NCBI RefSeq assembly: GCF_002218005.2 | Contig: NZ_AP018679.1 | Span: forward strand, 496,001-560,000 | DNA from: Vibrio algivorus | GTDB taxonomy: Bacteria; Pseudomonadota; Gammaproteobacteria; Enterobacterales; Vibrionaceae | DNA: 64,000 nucleotides | Direction: 5' to 3' | In this document: positions 1-6,457 of the stretch, piece after piece | How positions within the stretch are numbered: the stretch's first letter is position 1 | Layout: every line of letters begins with the position of its first letter | The notes under the pieces: model-generated | The model's input: the letters and a program-made list of their open reading frames with translations, nothing else | The model's database searches: none | What the model was told of the DNA's origin: nothing | Position numbers and translations under genes: made by a program

Positions 1-54
1 AACCACTTAAGTATATAGTCTAAACTTTAAAGAGTAGGCTTTGCGGAGGTGGTT

Positions 55-1098
55 ATGGAGCACCAGCATAATCAAAAAGATAATCCTTTAATTCATGACC
101 TCATGATGAAAGGGTTTATTTATACCACTTTGCATCACTTATCGTGGCCGCAGCAGACTCTCACGGTTGAAAATGGTTTAGTACTGCGATTTTACCATCG
201 TGGTATGTTAAGCATCACGCCAACTCAGTATAAAGGTGATAGTGCCACGGTAATATCGGTAGGGGTTCATGGTGATGAAACAGGGCCGATTGAGTTGGTG
301 GATAAATTGGTTTCTCAAGTGTTATCTGGCGAGGTAAGCATCAGCCATCCGTGTTTGTTTATTTTTGCTCATCCTGATGCCACCATTAAAAAACAGCGCT
401 TTATAGAGCAAAACCTTAATCAATTGTTTGAAATGTCTAATATGCAAGTTCGAGGTATAGAAGGGGAAATTGCCGCTAAGATAAAAGATGTTGTCGAGTT
501 ATTTTTTGAACGATCTTCTGGAAAAAAACGCTGGCACTTAGATCTTCATTGTTCCTCTCGTCCTTCTCAATATCCTGTTTTTGCTATTCGCCCTGCTACC
601 AGACACCAATCCGACTCCGCTGACCAAGAATTAAAGTACTTTGCTCAACACGCTGATGTTCAAGCTTTTTTGTTATGCCATCATCCTAGTTATGCGTTTA
701 GTTGGTATACTGGTGAGTATTTTCAAGCGAAGAGCTTAACCATCGAATTAGGCCAGCTTAGAGCATTGGGAGAAAATGATCTTTCGGTGTTTAGCTCATT
801 TTTATCGGGGATGCATTTATTGCTCAATCGAAATGAAAAGTTAGATGATGTGAATTGTATGAATCAAGATATTGCAGTTTATGATGTGGTTGATGAGATC
901 CGTAAGCAGCATCCAGATTTAGCCTTCACCGCACGACAAGCACTAATCAACTTTGAACCACTGTATTTAAATCAAGAATATGGAATACAAGGCGGCGTTC
1001 CAATGATCTGTGAGTCTGGTGGTTACGCTTTAGTGTTTGCCAATGATAAAGTGGATGTCGGCCAGAGAGCGGCATTACTCGTTGAAAGAATTCGCTAA
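55..1098 (+). CDS. astE: Succinylglutamate desuccinylase
   Basis: This is the last enzyme of the arginine succinyltransferase (AST) pathway. It is a cytoplasmic zinc hydrolase that splits N-succinylglutamate into succinate and glutamate. The 347-residue protein shows the zinc motif HGDE (H72, E75), the third ligand in LDLHC (about H165), and the likely catalytic glutamate in TIELGQ (about E231), all in the usual order of the AstE/aspartoacylase family. An in-frame GTG lies at 49, but GGAGG at 45-49 sits five bases before the ATG at 55, so I use 55. No other ast gene is in the window, so astE is either detached or the end of a cluster lying to the left. Confidence 0.93.
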   Translation: MEHQHNQKDNPLIHDLMMKGFIYTTLHHLSWPQQTLTVENGLVLRFYHRGMLSITPTQYKGDSATVISVGVHGDETGPIELVDKLVSQVLSGEVSISHPCLFIFAHPDATIKKQRFIEQNLNQLFEMSNMQVRGIEGEIAAKIKDVVELFFERSSGKKRWHLDLHCSSRPSQYPVFAIRPATRHQSDSADQELKYFAQHADVQAFLLCHHPSYAFSWYTGEYFQAKSLTIELGQLRALGENDLSVFSSFLSGMHLLLNRNEKLDDVNCMNQDIAVYDVVDEIRKQHPDLAFTARQALINFEPLYLNQEYGIQGGVPMICESGGYALVFANDKVDVGQRAALLVERIR

Positions 1099-1243
1099 AT
1101 ATCCTTCGTACCTAAAGTTGTAACTCTGAATTCTGCACCCTAGGGTATAGAGGTAAATATATCCTGACTTTTCTTTTCAATTGGTGTGTAACTGGTTATG
1201 GTATTGGAAATACAGCTATTTATACTCAAGTGACTATGATCAT
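1099..1243. other. astE-btuC intergenic region with degenerate repeat fragments
   Basis: The run CTCTGAATTCTGCA followed by CCTAGGGTATA (about 1126-1149) matches one end of the dispersed TATACCCAAGT repeat with a small deletion. Between 1219 and 1250 there is TATACTCAAGTGACT followed by ATGATCATATGCAATT, resembling an end of the same repeat joined to its middle. The second fragment runs into the start of btuC. Both fragments are degenerate, so the assignment is moderate. I see no clear promoter. Confidence 0.4.
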
Positions 1244-2239
1244 ATGCAATTCAATCAGTTAATTTACACCAAGCATCAACGCTGGAAACTGCCCTTCATT
1301 TTAATCACGATCTTTTTAGTCTGCGTGAGTACTATCTATTTATCAGTTGGCGATTTATCCCTGTCTTTTTTTCATCCTATGTCTGATTTACAGCAACAAG
1401 TGATCGTCAACCTTCGACTACCTAGATTATTTGCCGCTATCTTATTAGGCGCTTCACTTGCGGTGGCTGGTGCGACCTTACAAGTTTTATTAGGCAATCC
1501 GCTGGCAGAGCCTGGCATTATTGGCATTTCAGGCGGAGCAAGTCTGGCGATGGTGATTGCTTTGTTCTTTTTTCCTGTCCTAATGTCACCACTAGGTTCA
1601 ATGGCTGTCGCGATATTAGGGTCGTTAGTTTTTACACTTTTAATTGTGTCACTTGCCAAAGCGATGCGTTTAACCACAGGGCGCTTGTTATTGATCGGGG
1701 TAGCATTAGGGATTTTATCTAGCGCGGTTGTGACGTGGGCGTTTTATTTCAGCGATGATTTTAACCTTAGAATACTGATGTATTGGTTAATGGGTAGTAT
1801 TAGCGGAGTATCTTGGGCGCAAGTGGCACTAGGTTTGATAATGTTACCCTGTATCGTTTGGCTGTGTTTTAAAGGTCGAGATTTAGATTTATTAATGGCA
1901 GGTGAGCAACATGCCAAACAACTCGGCTTGGATGTGCTTGCACTACGTTGGAAGTTGATTATTTATGTGTCGATATTGGTTGGTTGCTCGGTCGCCATTG
2001 GTGGGGTAATTAGTTTTATTGGCTTAGTGGTTCCACATCTTATTCGTTTGATTTTTGGCAGCGAGAATCGTTATCTATTACCAATGTCTGCATTGTGTGG
2101 TGCAAGTTTACTGGTTTTGGCTGATTTACTTGCCAGAGTATCACTCACGAGTGCAGAACTTCCTTTAGGCGTGATGACAACGACTATAGGTGCTCCTGTG
2201 TTTATTTGGATGTTATTACGTGGGCATGACCAGAATTAA
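1244..2239 (+). CDS. btuC: Vitamin B12 ABC transporter permease BtuC
   Basis: This is the inner-membrane permease of the cobalamin importer BtuCDF, which moves B12 from the periplasm to the cytoplasm. The 331-residue protein is a FecCD-family permease of about ten hydrophobic segments, with family motifs such as LRLPRLFAAILLGASLA near residue 55 and GLVVPHLIRL near residue 265. The open frame extends to a TTG at 1181, but that extension is hydrophilic and unlike the family. ATG 1244 gives the normal length. Its stop overlaps the btuD start (TAATG), so the two are translationally coupled. The start codon lies in sequence resembling the internal part of the dispersed repeat. No btuF gene is nearby. 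Confidence 0.9.
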   Translation: MQFNQLIYTKHQRWKLPFILITIFLVCVSTIYLSVGDLSLSFFHPMSDLQQQVIVNLRLPRLFAAILLGASLAVAGATLQVLLGNPLAEPGIIGISGGASLAMVIALFFFPVLMSPLGSMAVAILGSLVFTLLIVSLAKAMRLTTGRLLLIGVALGILSSAVVTWAFYFSDDFNLRILMYWLMGSISGVSWAQVALGLIMLPCIVWLCFKGRDLDLLMAGEQHAKQLGLDVLALRWKLIIYVSILVGCSVAIGGVISFIGLVVPHLIRLIFGSENRYLLPMSALCGASLLVLADLLARVSLTSAELPLGVMTTTIGAPVFIWMLLRGHDQN

Positions 2240-3009
2240 TGATGGATAAAATAACGCCTATGCTCGATATAAAAGATCTCAGCGTATCAAATCGTTTGAT
2301 GCCGATGAGCTTTCAAGTGAACTCTGGTGAAATCGTTCATGTGATTGGCCCAAATGGGAGTGGTAAGAGTACTTTGCTTGAAGTGTTAGCTGGTTTACTT
2401 TCACATCAAGGAACCGTCGCTTTCAATGGTGAATCAATCGCTCAATATGATTTGAAAGAACTGGCAAAGATCCGCGCCTATTTATGTCAGTCAGATCGAC
2501 CAGCGTTTAATATGTCGGTTTTTCAATATTTATCGCTCTCGATCAGCAAAGATGCTCACCATGATTTAGTCGAAAAAGCGGTTGGTGAAATTACCACTCA
2601 GCTTTGCATTACTGACAAGCTAGGTAAAAGCATTCATCATTTATCCGGTGGAGAATGGCAGAGAGTGCGCCTTGCTGGAGTATGTCTACAAGTATGGCCA
2701 ACCTTGAATTCAGATGCGAAAGTATTGCTGCTCGATGAACCTGCAGCGCCTTTAGATGTTGGTCAAGAAAGCTTGCTGTATCAAATGATAAAAGTGATGG
2801 CGAGCAAGGGGTTAACTGTAGTGATGGCAAACCATGATCTAAATAGAACCTTGAGGCATTCTGATAAAGTGTTGATTCTCAAAGAGGGTGTATTGAAGGC
2901 AGTCGGTGAGACAAAGTCGTTGTTAACAAGTCAGTTGATGACAGAAATTTTTAGCACCCAGGTCACACGTATTGAGCATGATGGGCAAACGCATTTATTG
3001 TTTGATTAA
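2239..3009 (+). CDS. btuD: Vitamin B12 ABC transporter ATPase BtuD
   Basis: This is the nucleotide-binding subunit that powers BtuC. The 256-residue protein shows a Walker A GPNGSGKST near residue 38, an ABC signature LSGGEWQRV near residue 134, and a Walker B LLLDEPAAPLD near residue 162. These motifs, including the LDEPAAPLDVGQ form, match BtuD better than the haem or iron-siderophore ATPases. Two ATG codons follow each other at 2239 and 2242, and either could be used. It is coupled to btuC by a four-base overlap. No terminator is obvious downstream before the repeat at 3081. Confidence 0.9.
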   Translation: MMDKITPMLDIKDLSVSNRLMPMSFQVNSGEIVHVIGPNGSGKSTLLEVLAGLLSHQGTVAFNGESIAQYDLKELAKIRAYLCQSDRPAFNMSVFQYLSLSISKDAHHDLVEKAVGEITTQLCITDKLGKSIHHLSGGEWQRVRLAGVCLQVWPTLNSDAKVLLLDEPAAPLDVGQESLLYQMIKVMASKGLTVVMANHDLNRTLRHSDKVLILKEGVLKAVGETKSLLTSQLMTEIFSTQVTRIEHDGQTHLLFD

Positions 3010-3080
3010 TGGTTTAATATTGGTTAGTTGAACTCGTTTGAATGTAACCCGTCAGTTTTGTTAGCTAGATCTGACTGATT

Positions 3081-3265
3081 ACCTTAAATCGGTTTTTGCT
3101 CAAAAATCACTTAATGATCCAAGTGTTAGCTATCCTCAAGCCTGTTATCTGGGATCTCTCACACCAATGAAACTGACGTAAAAGAAAGACCCCGCATCTT
3201 CTTCGCCTAGGCTCATGTGCGGGGTGACGGTAAGGGGGGAACTCATTTTTGCCCCAAAACGAGTT
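3081..3265. repeat. Copy 1 of a ~200 bp repeat flanking the cassette island
   Basis: This block is related to 4927-5153 in the same orientation. Shared stretches include TAAATCG-TTTTTG, TCTCACA-CAATGAAACT, CGCATCTTCTTC, and AGGCTCATGTGCGGGGTGAC. It contains a hairpin with arms CCCCGCA (3190-3196) and TGCGGGG (3218-3224). It carries no convincing gene. The two copies bracket the integron-like cassettes as direct repeats. Confidence 0.65.
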
Positions 3266-3590
3266 AGAAAGTATCCCCACAAGTGCCATAATGATTAGCT
3301 TTATCCATATATTTTCTCATGCCAAATGCTGTCAATTTTGTATAGTTTGAAGCTTGAATAATTGGATTTTTAGATACTGATTAAATTCACAGTTCTTCAT
3401 CATGAGTTGGCTTTGGTGAACTAGACGGATTATTTCCGTATTTCGAGCTGAGTGAATATGAGATAAGTTCATACTTTATGAATAAATTTAGCTATTTAGC
3501 TTGTTGAATGAAAAAACGAATGGAATGATAGACGGAAAGACTATACGGATTTTTTCCGTCTATTAAATTGTTATACCTATTTGGAGAGTT
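3266..3590. other. Gene-free leader of the first cassette with repeated 15-mer and hairpin
   Basis: Two near-identical 15-mers, ACGGATTATTTCCGT (3425-3439) and ACGGATTTTTTCCGT (3545-3559), occur about 120 bp apart. The second lies in a hairpin with perfect 10-base arms TAGACGGAAA (3529-3538) and TTTCCGTCTA (3553-3562). The leader ends in TTGTTATACC (3569-3578), which resembles the recombination core at the edge of an integron cassette. I see no open frame of note. The paired motifs could be operators or a decayed attC. Confidence 0.4.
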
Positions 3591-4379
3591 ATGTTCAAGG
3601 AACTAAGTACGTCTATAAAAGCTAACCTTTATGAAAGGATTTCAAGCCCTCTTTTTGGAAGCATAGCTATTTCTTGGCTTTATTTTAATTGGCAATCAAT
3701 TGTTTTCATGGCTATGTCTGATCAAAAGATAGAAGCGAAATTAAAAGTATTTACAGAACAATATAGTGATGTTCACATTAACTTCACTTATCCAATTGTT
3801 TTTGGTTCTTTGATTGCTTTACTATACCCCATAATTGCTTATGTTCCATTTTGGGTTTGGGAAAAAATGCAACATAAGCAGCGAAACTTAAAACAGTCAT
3901 TATCCATGTCGCAGCAGTTAACTGTTGAGCAGTCATTACTTCTTAGAAACGAACTTGTTGATAAAGAGAAACAAATTAAAAGTATTGTCTCTGAAAATCA
4001 AGATACAGTTCGTACTTTAAAAAGCAATATTTCAACTCTGACCGAAGAAAACTCAGAATTGTATTATAAGCTTTCAGAGTTAACACCACCTGATCCTAAA
4101 GCCGATCCAAGTAAAATAGAACTTACGGAGACGGAATACCAAATCCTTAATGCACATACAGGTTTAAAAGAGGGGCATGTTCAAATTGCCCCAGATATAT
4201 CGACAAATCTCGGATTAGAAATAGAAAGTGTGGCGATTGCTCTAAAACAATTAGAAGCACAAAAATTTATCAAATTTAACGGTGACGTTGAAGACGATAA
4301 TGGTAATGATGTTCCAGGGTATATCCTTGATGAATTAGGACGAAAATATCTAGGTTATAAAAAAGGTCAGTCTGCATAA
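3591..4379 (+). CDS. Cassette-borne membrane protein with coiled coil and winged-helix-like C-terminus (unknown function)
   Basis: I do not recognise a named family. The 262-residue protein begins with an amphipathic stretch (ANLYERISSPLFGS) followed by a hydrophobic segment around 22-42 and another around 63-85. A polar coiled-coil-like region follows at about 90-160 (SEL/EEN-rich heptads). From about 180 to 258 there is a compact domain whose pattern (ILNAHTG, VAIALKQLEAQKFIKF, YILDELGRKYL) resembles a winged helix. GGAGAG at 3581-3586 serves the ATG. The stop lies ten bases before an attC site, the classical layout of an integron gene cassette. Membrane proteins in such cassettes are sometimes phage-defence effectors, but here that is only a guess. 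Confidence 0.75.
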   Translation: MFKELSTSIKANLYERISSPLFGSIAISWLYFNWQSIVFMAMSDQKIEAKLKVFTEQYSDVHINFTYPIVFGSLIALLYPIIAYVPFWVWEKMQHKQRNLKQSLSMSQQLTVEQSLLLRNELVDKEKQIKSIVSENQDTVRTLKSNISTLTEENSELYYKLSELTPPDPKADPSKIELTETEYQILNAHTGLKEGHVQIAPDISTNLGLEIESVAIALKQLEAQKFIKFNGDVEDDNGNDVPGYILDELGRKYLGYKKGQSA

Positions 4380-4388
4380 TAAATAGCT

Positions 4389-4483
4389 ATAACAAGTCGT
4401 TTAAAAGGACAAAAAACAGTTGGCTTTTGCTCCTTCGTCGCTAATTTTAGCCAACAATTTTTTGCCTCTTAACGAGGCGTTAT
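4389..4483 (+). other. attC: Integron attC site (VCR-like)
   Basis: The site runs from ATAAC (4389) to GCGTTAT (ending 4483) with long imperfect inverted arms. The left arm, ATAACAAGTCGTTTAAAAGG then CAAAAAACAGTTGGC, pairs with the complement of GCCAACAATTTTTTG then CCTCTTAACGAGGCGTTAT. The loop is unpaired and extra bases occur in one arm, as expected of attC sites folded as single strands. It sits immediately after one gene and 17 bases before the next, exactly where a cassette junction should be. No integrase gene is in the window. Confidence 0.75.
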
Positions 4484-4500
4484 ATGCCTAAGGAGGAAAA

Positions 4501-4869
4501 ATGTGGAAACCGAGCTCAAAAGATCTTCATGAACAATTTGAACTCAATATGAAACGAGAGATAGCTGAGGCAGAACGCAATCAAAAAAGTGCTCAATTAC
4601 CTAAACGACTATATTATGTTTGCCGTTTTGTTGAGATAGTCAGTGTGGTTTTTATTATTTATCAATACCTTTTTGGCGACGGTATTGGTTTGGGCTTCAT
4701 GTCAGCTTTGGTAGTTTGGTTACTTTTATCTCCTTCTACCTTTTTTTACAAAGTATGGCTAGAGTATTTGAATAACGCTAATTTGAACTATGCAAATGCT
4801 GAAACAATGAAAATTAAAAATGAAATGTTGTATGAACTAGATGAAATTAAAAAGAAAATCGGCATATAA
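4501..4869 (+). CDS. Small cassette-borne membrane protein (unknown function)
   Basis: This 122-residue protein is of unknown family. Residues 1-35 are charged and probably helical, and two hydrophobic segments follow at about 38-59 and 62-84. The tail (about 85-122) is a charged helix rich in N, E and K. The ribosome site AAGGAGG (4490-4496) is very strong and close to the ATG. The TAA stop overlaps ATAAC, the left end of a second attC-like site, so gene and recombination site abut as in integron cassettes. There is no separate promoter-like sequence between the attC and the gene. Confidence 0.7.
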   Translation: MWKPSSKDLHEQFELNMKREIAEAERNQKSAQLPKRLYYVCRFVEIVSVVFIIYQYLFGDGIGLGFMSALVVWLLLSPSTFFYKVWLEYLNNANLNYANAETMKIKNEMLYELDEIKKKIGI

Positions 4870-4905
4870 CAAACGTTTAAGGTGTCAAGATACTTCACCT
4901 AATCT
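4866..4905 (+). other. Truncated attC remnant
   Basis: ATAACAAACGTTTAAGGTG reproduces the left arm of Vibrio attC sites (TAACAAACG is the familiar start), and its first base falls within the stop codon of the preceding gene. No complementary right arm ending in GCGTTAT follows. Instead the sequence passes into the flanking repeat at 4927. The site therefore looks cut off, which would lock the cassette in place. Confidence 0.5.
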
Positions 4906-4926
4906 AATAAATGATTTAGCACAATA

Positions 4927-5153
4927 ACCCTAAATCGTTTTTGTCCAAAATCGTGCTAGCTCACCTCATTATCTCTGCTATGTTTGAAAGCTTTAGCTAC
5001 CCTCAGAGCGTCACTCCAAAAATGAGGAATGAATTATTTGGAATCTCTCACATCAATGAAACTTACATGAAAGTGAGATCTCGCATCTTCTTCACTTAGG
5101 CTCATGTGCGGGGTGACAAGGCCGGAGTGATTCATTTATTTCCAAAATGAGTT
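4927..5153. repeat. Copy 2 of the repeat flanking the cassette island
   Basis: This is a direct-orientation relative of 3081-3265. It shares TCTCACATCAATGAAACTTA, CGCATCTTCTTCACTTAGG and CTCATGTGCGGGGTGACA, and ends in a similar CCAAAATGAGTT. It contains no recognisable gene. About 50 bp near its left part (around 4960-5035) is absent from copy 1. Confidence 0.6.
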
Positions 5154-5272
5154 TGTTTCTTTACCTAACTCATACTCTAGGCTTTGATGTGTCCAGTTGT
5201 GAGTCATTATGTTCGCAGGCCGACTACATGATTTGGCAGTGATTAACCAGTGGGTGTGTAAGATCGCGTATT

Positions 5273-5465
5273 AGTTAACCTGAACTTTGGATAATTTAAG
5301 CCTTACAGCATGCGCCTAACGTCGTTAAAATCAACGCAATAGACTAGCTATTGACTTATGATTTTGCCTAGTTATTCATCAAAAATAGATGAACTGTAAT
5401 AATGAATTACTAACTTATTGATATACACCTTTAATTGACTTTCTTATCCAGAGTTCAGGTTAGCT
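5273..5465. mobile_element. 193 bp MITE-like element with 22 bp terminal inverted repeats
   Basis: The ends AGTTAACCTGAACTTTGGATAA (5273-5294) and the complement of 5444-5465 differ at only 2 of 22 positions. The interior has no coding potential and is AT-rich. This is the structure of a non-autonomous transposable element, whose partner transposase would be elsewhere in the genome. Possible short target duplication TTAG/TTAA at the edges is not certain. I do not recognise the insertion-sequence family. Confidence 0.6.
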
Positions 5466-5661
5466 AAAACAAATTAGTGATTCGATATGGTAAAGCGACT
5501 TACGGTCACGTGATCGTTTGTAGAGCAAAGCACGCCAAATGTGTGCAAGAGAGACTACCTATAAAGTGTTATATGGATTATAGAAAGAGATAAAGAAAAA
5601 GCCGAATTGAAATATACAAATAAAACAACAGGTTATGGTTTTATTGTGAAGTAATAAAAAG

Positions 5662-5679
5662 TTGGCACACAAATGGCAT
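5662..5679 (+). promoter_or_regulatory. Sigma-54 (RpoN) promoter
   Basis: TTGGCACACAAATGGCAT matches the sigma-54 form TTGGCAC-N5-TTGCA closely, with GG and GC separated by exactly ten bases. Transcription would begin near 5688-5692. No protein start lies between it and the terminator at 5759, so it probably drives a small RNA. Confidence 0.6.
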
Positions 5680-5689
5680 TAATGAAAGG

Positions 5690-5788
5690 GATACATTCTC
5701 GTCCTACCTTGTGTTAACAGAGATAGCTTTTATTAAAAGTCATGCATTTAACACACACGCCTGCCTCACCTGAGACAGGCTTTTTTTT
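5690..5788 (+). ncRNA. Candidate sigma-54-dependent small RNA
   Basis: A stretch of about 100 bases lies between a sigma-54-type promoter and a strong intrinsic terminator and has no open frame. Inside it, TGTGTTAA (5709-5716) can pair with TTAACACA further along (from about 5748), making a hairpin before the terminator stem. Vibrio Qrr RNAs have the same promoter class and size, but I do not see the conserved Qrr core here, so this would be another RNA. Exact ends are estimates. Confidence 0.45.
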
Positions 5789-5790
5789 AT
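5759..5790 (+). terminator. Rho-independent terminator of the small RNA candidate
   Basis: GCCTG-C-CTCA pairs with TGAG-A-CAGGC and is followed directly by eight T residues (5781-5788). It points rightwards, convergent with the gene ending at 5818. Confidence 0.75.
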
Positions 5791-5817
5791 TTTTGAAACC
5801 GATCTTTTAAATTCAGG

Positions 5818-6393
5818 CTATTTAGTTAGTTTTTCTAAATCCGCAGGGCGGTAGTAAACCGATTTCAAAACTTTACCTTTACGAACCGTCTTGCCTTGCA
5901 TTTCAACATCTTTAGCGCATTTCGCTATGATGTATTCGCCTTTTTGTACGCCCTCAAGTTCAACACCTTGTTTGGAGTAGAAAGCTTGAGTTTCCGTAAA
6001 TTCTTGTTCATTACGGCATACTTTACTCATGTTACTTGAATGTACTTCATCCCAACATGGTAGGAATTCAATGCCACGGTTTTTCGCAACATGCAGTAAT
6101 AATTCGATGATATAGCTAATACCGACATTACTGATTGCTTGGTCGTCACCACGGTGAACTAAACGACCCATTAGAACGTAAACCGTATCAACAATCGCAT
6201 CTGCTTGCTCGGTTTTACAGTCAGCTTCTGCAAGCTCTGTCAGCTCTTCAATCGCAAGAGAAGTGTGCAACGTATCCGCTTTGTCATCTAGAGAGGCTAG
6301 GTCTGCGACAGGGAGATCAAAAGTTGAACGGAACTCAGTAATATCACGATATAAGTGTTGGTAAAGTTCCGGCGTAAGTAGGGTAAATTGCAT
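5818..6393 (-). CDS. PRA-PH/MazG-like nucleoside triphosphate pyrophosphohydrolase
   Basis: The 191-residue protein belongs to the all-alpha NTP pyrophosphohydrolase superfamily (phosphoribosyl-ATP pyrophosphohydrolase-like). The metal-binding signature is visible as EELTELAEA near residues 50-58 and EQADAIVDTVYVLMG near 62-76, the EExxE...ExxD pattern. The second half is a family-specific extension with PCWDEVHSSNMSKV near 122, a motif common in these stand-alone proteins. It probably hydrolyses non-canonical or phosphoribosyl nucleotides. The exact substrate cannot be read from the sequence. It is monocistronic, with the MFS gene 64 bp upstream on the same strand. Confidence 0.75.
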   Translation of the reverse strand: MQFTLLTPELYQHLYRDITEFRSTFDLPVADLASLDDKADTLHTSLAIEELTELAEADCKTEQADAIVDTVYVLMGRLVHRGDDQAISNVGISYIIELLLHVAKNRGIEFLPCWDEVHSSNMSKVCRNEQEFTETQAFYSKQGVELEGVQKGEYIIAKCAKDVEMQGKTVRKGKVLKSVYYRPADLEKLTK

Positions 6394-6457
6394 GTCATTG
6401 CCTCATGAATAAAAGTTGCGGCAGATGATAACAAACAATACCTATTTCAGTCATGAA

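Noticed and set aside
3190..3224. CRISPR or tandem repeat array
   Set aside because: The GC-rich hairpin occurs once per repeat copy and there is no regular spacer structure anywhere in the window.
3107..3289. 60-residue frame before the cassette region
   Set aside because: It lies entirely within repeat copy 1 and near its GC-rich hairpin, without a ribosome site.
5690..5788. Qrr quorum-sensing RNA
   Set aside because: Promoter class and size fit, but the conserved Qrr core sequence and stem are not recognisable, so I list it only as an unassigned small RNA.
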